Assembly: GCF_009915685.1 (NCBI RefSeq)
Contig: NZ_JAABLP010000001.1
Reading direction: 5' to 3' (one strand)
Source of the DNA: Pannonibacter tanglangensis
Lineage (GTDB): Bacteria; Pseudomonadota; Alphaproteobacteria; Rhizobiales; Stappiaceae
Length of the DNA: 64,000 bases
Every line of letters starts with the position of its first letter. The stretch's first letter is position 1. Positions 33,964 to 42,264 of the stretch are shown piece after piece. The notes below the pieces were generated by a model, which saw nothing but the letters and a program-made list of their open reading frames with translations, was not told the DNA's origin and did no database searches. The position numbers were made by a program, and so were the translations under genes.

Positions 33964-36579
33964 TTATGTGTTTTCCTGTCCGGTGACCGGTTCGTGGCCG
34001 TCCTGACGGACGACACGTCCCTGCTCCATTTGAACACTATGGGTGAATTCCCCGGCAACAGCCAAATGCGACGTGCCGAAGAGAACCGTGCGCCCGTCCA
34101 GCAGGATCATCATCCGCCGGCGCAGCGCCACATCGTCGTCACCGGTTCCCGCCGCAACATCGTCGAGGATTGTGACAGACGCATTTTTCAGGAGCGCGCG
34201 CACCAGTGCCACCTTGCGCCGCTGATGGGCCGACAGCTTCGATCCGCTGACGCCGACGTGATAGCCGAAGCCGGTGAAGATGATCGGCTCGCGCAGGGCC
34301 TCTTCCTCGACCACGGTCCGGATCAGCGCGTCGATCCGCTGGCGCGCATCGCGCCGGTCGACGCGGGCGCGGCCGAACAGCAGGTTGTCCTCGATGCTGA
34401 GCGGCGGCAGATAGGCGTCCGGATCGACGGCGATGAAGGCCGAGCTGCCGGTCAGTACATCCTTGCGGAAGGCCTGCCGCGCCTCGATCAGCCGCTCGCG
34501 CATCGCCTCGTCGGGAAGGCCCAGTCGGTGGCGGGCGGGGATCAGCTTGAAGGCAAGCGAGATCAGCCGCTCCTTGTCGGCATCGCTGAGGCCAGCCTTC
34601 TGGCTGGTGGAGCGCGCCTGGCGGATGATGCGGTCAAAATCGGGCAGATCATCCGGCGTGATGAAGGAATAGGTGCCAAGCAGGCCGGAATCGCTGGAGA
34701 CATTGGCAAACAGCTCGACCATGGTCTCGGCGATCTTGAGGCCGATGCCCTGCAGCTCGGCGTTGAGGCCGGTCCGGGTCAGGAAGGCGCGCACCTCCGG
34801 CAGCGTGACCATCTGCTCCATGGTGACGGCCGGATCGGTCGGCACGGCGAAGAACAGGTTTTCTGCCAGGGTGGCGCTCTGGTTGAACGTCTCCAGGTCC
34901 CACATCTCGACGAGACCGGCGAGCTTGGGGTCACCGGCGATGCGGTCGGCAAGCTTGCGTCGCACGGCGAGGATGCGTCCGGCGAAGGCCGCATCGGCGC
35001 TCGGGTCGAAGCGGGACTGCAGACCCAGCCGGTAGATGTCCGAATCCAGCCCGACAACGGTCAGGAGCTGCAGGGCCAGTTCGTCCAGCTGCGCCTGCGA
35101 GCTGACGCCGGCCGACGCGAGATCCTCCCAGACCGCGCGGATGTCGAAGGTGGGGTTGCGGGTCTCCTTCGCCTCGCGCAGCGCCCTGCGGCGGGCTTCC
35201 GCCTCGGCGCCCTTGCGCTCGACCTCGGTCATGGGCCGATGCCGCAGGCCGTAGTAGAGATTGTCGCGGATGGTCCCGGTCCAGACATGCACCGAGGCCC
35301 CGACATAGGCAATCTCGCGGCCCAGGGTGGACTCGGTCAGGCGGTCGAGGTCATGGCCGGCAATCTCGACGCGGCCGGCGGTCGGGCTGATGAGACCGGC
35401 GGCGAGCTGCAGCAGCTCCGCCCGCCCCGACCCGTCTGCCCCCACGACGGCAACCGCCTGGCCGCGCGGCACCTCCAGATTGACCGAAAACACCTCCTGC
35501 CCCGCCGCGCCGCCGGAAAAGCTGACACCGGACATGACGATGGTGCCGTCGAGGGAGACACGCTCGTCCCCGGTCAGGCGCTCGACCGGATAGATATCGG
35601 CCGGATCGAAGTTCTCGACCACCGTCTGGTACTTCACGTCGACATCGGACACGAGCTGATAGTAGTCGAGCAGCTCCTTCCAGGGGCCTGCAAGGTCCTT
35701 GTAGGCCGCAATCACCGCCAGAAGTGCACCGATGCTGAGACTGCCTTCGATCACCAGATAGCCGCCGATCATATAGAAGAAGAACGGCGTGAGCTGGTTC
35801 ATGAAGTTGTTCAGGAACTTGATGAAATACTTTCGATTGTAGATCTCGTAGCGGATCTTGAAATTCGCATAGAGCCGGTCGGCCACATCGGCCGAATGCC
35901 AGGCCGAGGCATCGTTGGCATGGATTTCCGGGACCGCGCCGATCGCCTCGCCAACCTTGTCCGAAATCACGCGAACGTTCTTCACCCGCTCGCGCGACAG
36001 AAGCACCACCTTCCGCTGCAGCTTCGGGATGATGTAGGCCTGCACCGGATAGGAGCTGATGGCTGCCAGGCCCAGCAGCGGATCCTGCATGAAGATGAAG
36101 CCGAGCTGCACGGCAAGCAGGCCGCCCTGGTAGGCGGGCAGCGCGACGGCCTCGCCGATGAAGCCGCCGACGTCCTCCACTTCCGCCGTGATCATCGGGA
36201 TGATCTCGCCGGAGCTGACCTTGCGGAAATGCGGCAGGCGGAAGCGCAGAACCCGCTGGAACAGCTCGAAGCGCAGGCGGCGCAGCATGCGCTCGCCGAG
36301 CCGGCCCTTGTAGACGTTGAGCCCGAGCTTGATGCCGTTGCTGACGATCACCAGGAACAGAAAGGTGAGGCACAGCAGGAACAGATAGGAGATCTGGTCG
36401 AACTCGAAGCCGAAGACGTCCCTCGGAAATCCGTCGCCCTGAACGGCGTCGTTGACGATCAGCTTGGGCAGCTCGAGCAGGATGTAGCTGACCGGATAGG
36501 ACAGCACGGTGATGAAAAGGATCGTGAGCTGCTGGCGGGCGCTGAACTTCCAGATAAATCGAAAAAGGCTCTTTTCCAT
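33964..36579 (-). CDS. ABC exporter half-transporter with degenerate ATP site and large NBD insertion
   Basis: This 871-residue protein has a type I exporter membrane domain (about residues 15-330, several hydrophobic helices) followed by a nucleotide-binding domain. The Walker A reads GADGSGRA at 380-387, so the usual lysine and Ser/Thr are arginine and alanine. The signature is LSAHQ at about 782 instead of LSGGQ, and Walker B is VTILDD near 805; the switch histidine is kept (GTSHLA). Walker A and signature are 400 residues apart, about 300 more than normal. In this stretch a DNL(F/Y)-type segment recurs near 435, 570 and 728. I chose ATG 36579. It is divergent from a glycosyltransferase operon. 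Confidence 0.88.
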   Translation of the reverse strand: MEKSLFRFIWKFSARQQLTILFITVLSYPVSYILLELPKLIVNDAVQGDGFPRDVFGFEFDQISYLFLLCLTFLFLVIVSNGIKLGLNVYKGRLGERMLRRLRFELFQRVLRFRLPHFRKVSSGEIIPMITAEVEDVGGFIGEAVALPAYQGGLLAVQLGFIFMQDPLLGLAAISSYPVQAYIIPKLQRKVVLLSRERVKNVRVISDKVGEAIGAVPEIHANDASAWHSADVADRLYANFKIRYEIYNRKYFIKFLNNFMNQLTPFFFYMIGGYLVIEGSLSIGALLAVIAAYKDLAGPWKELLDYYQLVSDVDVKYQTVVENFDPADIYPVERLTGDERVSLDGTIVMSGVSFSGGAAGQEVFSVNLEVPRGQAVAVVGADGSGRAELLQLAAGLISPTAGRVEIAGHDLDRLTESTLGREIAYVGASVHVWTGTIRDNLYYGLRHRPMTEVERKGAEAEARRRALREAKETRNPTFDIRAVWEDLASAGVSSQAQLDELALQLLTVVGLDSDIYRLGLQSRFDPSADAAFAGRILAVRRKLADRIAGDPKLAGLVEMWDLETFNQSATLAENLFFAVPTDPAVTMEQMVTLPEVRAFLTRTGLNAELQGIGLKIAETMVELFANVSSDSGLLGTYSFITPDDLPDFDRIIRQARSTSQKAGLSDADKERLISLAFKLIPARHRLGLPDEAMRERLIEARQAFRKDVLTGSSAFIAVDPDAYLPPLSIEDNLLFGRARVDRRDARQRIDALIRTVVEEEALREPIIFTGFGYHVGVSGSKLSAHQRRKVALVRALLKNASVTILDDVAAGTGDDDVALRRRMMILLDGRTVLFGTSHLAVAGEFTHSVQMEQGRVVRQDGHEPVTGQENT

Positions 36580-36768
36580 CACCTGGTCCAGTCGACCCTC
36601 GTCACGCCAAGGCTGTAGTCGTAGGACGTTGCGTATTAACTCGCAACGCCGGATGTGCCATAGAGAGGGAAAGACGACCGCCAAGGTCGCATTCGTCGTC
36701 GAGATTTTCGGTTGTTGCCCCGGGGCCCCACCCCGAGACACGACCCTAGGGGCATCAAACGGGGCACC

Positions 36769-37983
36769 ATGCGATCCGAATCGCCGCGCATCCTGATCTA
36801 CAGCCACGATTCCTTCGGACTCGGGCACCTGCGCCGCTGTCGTGCCATCGCCCAGGCGCTGGTCGGAGCCTTCGACACGCTTTCCGTGCTGATCCTCTCC
36901 GGCTCGCCGATCATCGGCAGCTTCGAGTTCCGCTCCCGCGTCGATTTCGTGCGCATTCCCGGCGTGATCAAGCTGCGCGACGGCGAGTACACGCCCCTGT
37001 CGCTGCATCTCAACATCGACCATACGCTCGAAATCCGGTCCTCGATCATCGAACACACGGCGCAGGTTTTTGCGCCGGACATCTTTATTGTGGACAAGGA
37101 ACCACTTGGCCTGCGCGGCGAGGTGCTGCCGACGCTGGAGCAGCTGAAGCGGGCCGGCACGCGCCTGATCCTCGGCCTGCGGGATGTCCTCGATGATCCG
37201 CAGGTGCTGCAGCAGGAGTGGGACCGCAAGAATGTCCGCCCCGCGCTGGAGGAGCTTTACGACGAGATCTGGGTCTACGGGCCGGAGGGCATGTGCGATC
37301 CGCTGGCCGGTATCGACCTGCCCCGGAGCGTCCATGACAAGCGGCTCTACACCGGCTTCCTGCGCCGTGACATGCCCAAGGGCGCGCGCCTCTCGGAACC
37401 GCTGCCCTTCGGCGACGAGCCTTTCATCCTGGTGACGCCCGGTGGCGGCGGCGACGGCGTCGAGATGGTTGACTGGGTGATGCGGGCCTATGAGTCCCAC
37501 GCCAAGCCGCTGTTCCCGGCGCTGATCGTGCTGGGGCCCTTCATGCCGGCAGCGTCGGTCAGCGACTTCATGGCGCGGGCGGAGAACCTGCGCGACGTGC
37601 ACATCATGCGCTTCACGCCGCAGATGGAGCCCTACCTGCAGGCGGCGACCGCCATCGTCGGCATGGGCGGCTACAACACCTTCTGCGAGATCCTCTCCTT
37701 CGACAAGCCGACGCTGCTGGTTCCGCGCATCATCCCGCGCCGCGAACAGGCGATCCGGGCGGACCGGGCCGCAGAAGCCGGACTTCTCACTGTGCTGCCC
37801 ATCGACCGCTATCCGGATCCCGACCAGATGCTGGATGCGCTCTCGGTCCTGCCGCAGGCGGCCCCGCCCTCGCATGCCGGGATCGACAACCTGCTCGGCG
37901 GCCTCGATGTCATCGAACGGCGCGTCGGCGAGATCCTTGCCCGGCCGGACCGGACCCGTGTCCTGCGCCGCATGGCACGCTAG
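36769..37983 (+). CDS. MurG-like (GT28/GT-B) glycosyltransferase
   Basis: This 404-residue GT-B enzyme starts at ATG 36769 (MRSESPRILIYSHDSFGLGH). The N-terminal GHLRRCRAIAQAL motif and the C-terminal GMGGYNTFCEILSFDKPTLLVP are the acceptor-side and nucleotide-sugar motifs of MurG-type transferases. There is no signal or obvious membrane helix, so it works at the cytosolic membrane face. It is the first gene of a five-gene operon divergent from the ABC exporter. Sugar donor and acceptor are unknown. Confidence 0.88.
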   Translation: MRSESPRILIYSHDSFGLGHLRRCRAIAQALVGAFDTLSVLILSGSPIIGSFEFRSRVDFVRIPGVIKLRDGEYTPLSLHLNIDHTLEIRSSIIEHTAQVFAPDIFIVDKEPLGLRGEVLPTLEQLKRAGTRLILGLRDVLDDPQVLQQEWDRKNVRPALEELYDEIWVYGPEGMCDPLAGIDLPRSVHDKRLYTGFLRRDMPKGARLSEPLPFGDEPFILVTPGGGGDGVEMVDWVMRAYESHAKPLFPALIVLGPFMPAASVSDFMARAENLRDVHIMRFTPQMEPYLQAATAIVGMGGYNTFCEILSFDKPTLLVPRIIPRREQAIRADRAAEAGLLTVLPIDRYPDPDQMLDALSVLPQAAPPSHAGIDNLLGGLDVIERRVGEILARPDRTRVLRRMAR

Positions 37984-37998
37984 GGAGCCCGGTTGCCC

Positions 37999-39219
37999 AT
38001 GTCGCGCATCGCCGTCGTGGTGAAGGGCTATCCCCGCCTGTCGGAAACCTTCATCGCCCAGGAAATCCTCGGCCTGCAGAAGCGCGGCATCGGCCAGCTG
38101 ATCGTCGCCCTGCGCCAGCCCTACGACCCCTATATCCATGACCTGCACCGGCAGATCACGGCCGATGTCCTCTACCTGCCCGAATACCTGAAGGACGACC
38201 CCAAGCGGGTGGCGCGGGCCCGTCGCTGGGCCGAAAGGCAGCCGACCTATGCTGCCGCCCGGGCCCTGTTCGAGGCCGATCTGGCACGGGAGAACAACAT
38301 CGGCCGGCATCGGCGCTGGGGTCAGGCCTGTGTCTTCGCGCATGAGCTGCCCGAGGACGTGACCTGGATCCACACCCACTACCTGCACACGCCCTGCTCG
38401 GTCGCCCGCTATGCGGCGCATCTGTCGGGCCGTGGCTGGTCCTTCTCGGCCCATGCCAAGGACATCTGGACCAGCCCTGAGTGGGATCTGCGCACGAAAC
38501 TGGATGATGCGGCCTGGGGCGTCACCTGCACGCGGACCAATGTCGACCATCTGCGCAGCCTCAGCGCCGCGCCGGACAAGGTCGAGCTTGTCTACCATGG
38601 CCTCGATTTCTCCCCGTTCCCGGCGCCTGTGGCTCCGGAGGAGAAGCGCGACGGAACGGGCGCGCCGGTGCGGCTCGTGTCGGTCGGCCGGGCGGTCGAG
38701 AAGAAGGGCTACGATGACCTTCTGAAGGCGCTGGCGCGCCTGCCGTCTGGTCTCAACTGGCAGTTCACCCACATCGGCGGCGGCGAGCTGTCGAACCGTC
38801 TGAAAGACATGGCCGTCAAGCTCGGCATCAGCGACCGCATCGTCTGGCGCGGGGCGCAGCCGCGCGAGGCGGTGATCGAGACCTGCCGCCGCGCCGATCT
38901 CTTCATCCTGCCGTCGAAACTGGCGAAAAGCGGTGACCGCGACGGGCTGCCGAACGTGCTGATGGAGGCGCAGTCCATGGGCCTGTGCTGCCTGTCGACG
39001 CGCGTGTCGGCGATCCCGGAGCTGATCGACGACCAGCAGACCGGCGTCCTCGTCGAGCCCGGAAATCCGCAGGCACTGGCCGATGCCCTGGCAGAGCTGA
39101 TCGGCAATCCGGATCGCCGCATCGCGCTTGGCCTGGCGGCGGCGGCCAAGGTGCGGCGCGACTTCTCGACCGAGCCCGGCATCGACCGGCTTGCCGCCAA
39201 GTTCCGGCCCGTGCTGTGA
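37999..39219 (+). CDS. GT4-type glycosyltransferase
   Basis: This 406-residue retaining GT-B transferase starts with VVVKGYPRLSETFIAQEI and has the donor-site motif region LFILPSKLAKSGDRDGLPNVLMEAQSMG with the typical E-x7-E spacing. It starts 15 bp after the first glycosyltransferase stop, and its stop overlaps the next gene's GTG start (GTGA). Role: addition of a sugar to a growing surface oligosaccharide. The specificity cannot be read from sequence. Confidence 0.92.
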   Translation: MSRIAVVVKGYPRLSETFIAQEILGLQKRGIGQLIVALRQPYDPYIHDLHRQITADVLYLPEYLKDDPKRVARARRWAERQPTYAAARALFEADLARENNIGRHRRWGQACVFAHELPEDVTWIHTHYLHTPCSVARYAAHLSGRGWSFSAHAKDIWTSPEWDLRTKLDDAAWGVTCTRTNVDHLRSLSAAPDKVELVYHGLDFSPFPAPVAPEEKRDGTGAPVRLVSVGRAVEKKGYDDLLKALARLPSGLNWQFTHIGGGELSNRLKDMAVKLGISDRIVWRGAQPREAVIETCRRADLFILPSKLAKSGDRDGLPNVLMEAQSMGLCCLSTRVSAIPELIDDQQTGVLVEPGNPQALADALAELIGNPDRRIALGLAAAAKVRRDFSTEPGIDRLAAKFRPVL

Positions 39220-40346
39220 GCGGCCTCAGGATCGCCTTCACCGCGCCAATGAAGCCGCTGGACGATCCGCGTCCGTCCGGTGACAGGACATTTGCGCGGC
39301 TGATCGTGCGCGCGCTCGAATCCGCCGGCCACACCGTCCGCGTTGCCTCGCGCTTTGCCTCGTGGCGCCAGGCGGGGAGCGAGCTGCCCGAGGCCAAGGT
39401 GGCAGCGCTGGCCGAGGCGGCACGGGTCGAGGCGGACTGGCGGGCGGAGGGCTACCGGCCGGACGTCTTCCTGACCTATCACCTCTATCACAAGGCGCCG
39501 GACTGGATCGGCCCGGCCCTGTCGAACGCCTTCGACATTCCTTACGCCGTAATGGAAGCAAGCCGCGCGCCCAAGCGGGCCACGGGCGACTGGGCCTTCG
39601 GCTTTGCCGCGGCCGATGCCGCTCTGGGCCAAGCCGATGCCGTTGGCGCCATTCATCGGGCCGACATGGGCTGCCTTGCGGCCGCCTTGCCCCCGGATCG
39701 GCTTTATCTCCTGCCCCCGTTCCTCGATGCCACGCCGTTCCAGGCGCAGCACCGGATCCAGCGGGATGCGGGCGACGGGGTGCCGGTGCGCCTGCTGAGC
39801 GTCGGCATGATGCGGCATGGCGACAAGACGCAATCCTATCGGGTGCTGGCCGAAGCCCTCGGCCGGCTGAGCACGCGCAACTGGCATCTCACCATCGTCG
39901 GTGACGGCCCCGCGCGGGCGGAGATCGAGGCGCTGTTTCCGCCGCACCGCTGCAGCTTCCTGGGAGCGCTGCCACCCGAGGATCTGCCGGCCGTCTATGC
40001 CGACCATGACCTGTTCGTCTGGCCGGCGATCCGCGAGGCCTTCGGCTTCGTGTTCCTCGAGGCGCAGGCCAGCGGCCTGCCGGTAGTCGGCGGGGCGACC
40101 TTCGGCGTTCCGGACGTGGTTGTGGACGGGGAGACCGGTCTGCTCGCACCGGAAGGCGACGTCGAAGGCTTCGCAACCGCCCTGCAGCGCCTTCTTTCGG
40201 ATGCCGACCTGCGCCAGCAGATGGGCGTCGCCGCCAGCCGCCACATCCGCGAGCGGCACACGCTGGAGGCCGGAGCCGCCCGGTTGACGGCCTTTCTGGA
40301 CGCCGCCATCGCCACCCGCAGCAAGGCCGGAGCGCGCGCCTCATGA
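39216..40346 (+). CDS. GT4-type glycosyltransferase, GTG start
   Basis: This 376-residue transferase starts at GTG 39216, overlapping the previous stop by 4 nt; the in-frame ATG at 39249 would lose the first beta strand (LRIAFTAPMKPLDDPRPSGD). Donor-site motif: LFVWPAIREAFGFVFLEAQASGLPVVG. It overlaps the next gene by 4 nt, so all glycan genes are translationally coupled. The sugar specificity is unknown. Confidence 0.9.
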   Translation: MSGLRIAFTAPMKPLDDPRPSGDRTFARLIVRALESAGHTVRVASRFASWRQAGSELPEAKVAALAEAARVEADWRAEGYRPDVFLTYHLYHKAPDWIGPALSNAFDIPYAVMEASRAPKRATGDWAFGFAAADAALGQADAVGAIHRADMGCLAAALPPDRLYLLPPFLDATPFQAQHRIQRDAGDGVPVRLLSVGMMRHGDKTQSYRVLAEALGRLSTRNWHLTIVGDGPARAEIEALFPPHRCSFLGALPPEDLPAVYADHDLFVWPAIREAFGFVFLEAQASGLPVVGGATFGVPDVVVDGETGLLAPEGDVEGFATALQRLLSDADLRQQMGVAASRHIRERHTLEAGAARLTAFLDAAIATRSKAGARAS

Positions 40347-41497
40347 CCCGTCGTGCCTTCATCCATGTGCAGCATCTGCTGGGCACCGGCCATGCGGTGC
40401 GGGCGGTGGCCATCGGCAAGGCCCTCGCCCGCGAGGGCGTCACAGTACGGCTTGCGACCGGCAACCTGCTGCCGCCGACGCTGGACACTTCAGGCCTCGA
40501 GGTGATCGCGCTGCCGCCGGTGCGCGCCCTCGACGCCAGCTTCCGCACGCTCGTGTCGCCGGACGGCAGCCCCCTGCCCGCCGGCTTCGAGGAGACACGG
40601 CGGCAGGCGACGCTGGCGGCCTTCCTGGCCGAACCTGTCGACCTGCTTCTCACCGAGACCTACCCTTTCGGACGGCGGCAATTTGCCCATGAGCTGGAGC
40701 CGCTGCTGGAGACGGCGCGGGCGCTGCCAAGGCGGCCGCTGATCGCCGCCTCGATCCGCGACATCCTCGTGCGCAAGAAGGATCCCGCCAAGGAAGCCTG
40801 GATGGCCGAGCGGGCGCTCGCCCACTATGACCGGGTGCTGGTGCATTCCGATCCCGCCTTCACGCGGCTTGAGGACAGTTTCCCCTTTGCCGACCGGGTC
40901 GCGCATCTGGTGCGCTACACCGGCTATGTCGGTGGCGGGGCCCGGCCGGAACCGCCGGCCGGTGACGGTGCGGACGAGGTGATCGTCTCCTGCGGTGGCG
41001 GCGCGGTGGCTCGGGCCCTGCTTGAGGCCGCCCTTGGCGCGCGGGACCTTTCGCAGCAGGCCGGCGACTGCCGCTGGCGGCTGCTGGTGGGTCACGACCT
41101 CCCGGATCCAGAGTTTTCAGCGCTGGTTGCTGCCGCGCCTGCCGGGGTTCTGGTGGAGCGGGCGCGGCGCGATTTCCCGGGCCTCCTGCCGCGCGCGCGC
41201 CTGTCGGTGAGCCAGGCCGGCTACAACACCGTGCTCGACGTGCTGGCTGCCGGGGTTCGGGCCGTGCTGGTGCCCTTTGCCCAGGGCGACGAGACCGAGC
41301 AGACGCAGCGGGCCGAGGCGCTGGCCCGCCATGGCCGGGCGGTCATGGTGCCGGAAGCCGGGCTGACCGCACAGGGCCTGGCCGCTGCCGTCGATGCCGC
41401 CCTGTCGCGGCCCGTCGCGCAAACCGATGTTGCCATGAACGGCGCTGCCGAAAGCGCCCGCCAGCTCCTGACCGATCTTGAGGAGATCCGCCGGTGA
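40343..41497 (+). CDS. Second MurG-like glycosyltransferase
   Basis: This 384-residue GT-B protein resembles the first gene of the operon in layout: an N-terminal FIHVQHLLGTGHAVRAVAIG acceptor region and a C-terminal SQAGYNTVLDVLAAGVRAVLVPF donor region. The central glycine loop reads VIVSCGGGAVAR. It is coupled by 4-nt overlaps to both neighbours. Presence of two MurG-like and two GT4 enzymes suggests a tetrasaccharide-scale repeat or core. Confidence 0.88.
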   Translation: MTRRAFIHVQHLLGTGHAVRAVAIGKALAREGVTVRLATGNLLPPTLDTSGLEVIALPPVRALDASFRTLVSPDGSPLPAGFEETRRQATLAAFLAEPVDLLLTETYPFGRRQFAHELEPLLETARALPRRPLIAASIRDILVRKKDPAKEAWMAERALAHYDRVLVHSDPAFTRLEDSFPFADRVAHLVRYTGYVGGGARPEPPAGDGADEVIVSCGGGAVARALLEAALGARDLSQQAGDCRWRLLVGHDLPDPEFSALVAAAPAGVLVERARRDFPGLLPRARLSVSQAGYNTVLDVLAAGVRAVLVPFAQGDETEQTQRAEALARHGRAVMVPEAGLTAQGLAAAVDAALSRPVAQTDVAMNGAAESARQLLTDLEEIRR

Positions 41498-42264
41498 CGT
41501 CCGACCTTGCCGCCTTTCGTGCGCATCTGACTGGCCATCTCGACTGGTTTGCCGAGCGCGGCACCCAGGTCCGCTTCTGGTGGCGCGACGATGATGCCAT
41601 CGCGCCGACGCCGGCGCTGGAGCGGTTGCTGGCTGCGGCCAACGCCCATGACGTCGATGTCGGGCTGGCCGTGATCCCGAAGACCGCGACTGAGGCCCTC
41701 GCCGACCGGCTGCGCAACGAGCCCCATGCCGTCGTGCTGCAGCATGGCTGGCAGCATCTCAACCATCAGCGCAAGGACCTGGGCGAGAAGGCGGCCGAAT
41801 TCGGCGACCGCCGCGCGCCGGGCGAGGCCCTTGCCGAGCTGGTGGCCGGCCGCGAAAGGCTCGAGGCCCTGTTCCCGGCGGCCTTCGTGCCCGCCTTCGT
41901 GCCGCCCTGGAACCGGATCGCCCCGCCGGTCGCCCGCCAGCTGGCGGAGGCAGGGCTGAAGGGTCTGTCGACCTTCACCTGGGAGACCCTGATCCCGGCG
42001 CAGGTGCAGACGCATCTCGACATCATCAAGTGGAAGAAGGACCGCCGCTTCATCGGCTGGGCATCCGTCAGCGAGCGGCTGGAGCTGCAGTTCCTGCGCC
42101 GCCGCAACACCGGCGGCGAGCCGCTCGGCATCCTGACCCATCACCTCGACCACGATGCGGGCTGCGAGGCCTTCGTCGAGGAATTCCTTGCCATCGCCGC
42201 CCATCATCCGGGTGCGGCCTGGCCACGCATCGCCGATCTCTTTGCCGAGGTGGCGGCCGCCTAA
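41494..42264 (+). CDS. Polysaccharide deacetylase-family protein
   Basis: This 256-residue protein starts at GTG 41494 (GTGA overlap). The NodB-like metal motif appears as FWWRDDDAIAPTP with HGWQHLNH for the two histidines, and a later VPPWNRIAP segment matches the family RPP-type motif. There is no signal peptide, so it may act on a cytosolic lipid-linked glycan before export. It ends the operon and overlaps the convergent MBL gene by 4 nt. Confidence 0.85.
   Translation: MTSDLAAFRAHLTGHLDWFAERGTQVRFWWRDDDAIAPTPALERLLAAANAHDVDVGLAVIPKTATEALADRLRNEPHAVVLQHGWQHLNHQRKDLGEKAAEFGDRRAPGEALAELVAGRERLEALFPAAFVPAFVPPWNRIAPPVARQLAEAGLKGLSTFTWETLIPAQVQTHLDIIKWKKDRRFIGWASVSERLELQFLRRRNTGGEPLGILTHHLDHDAGCEAFVEEFLAIAAHHPGAAWPRIADLFAEVAAA

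Noticed and set aside
33964..38772. 1602-residue minus-strand ORF
   Set aside because: Only the part up to ATG 36579 is the ABC protein; the rest is antisense to two glycosyltransferases and reads as low-complexity shadow.
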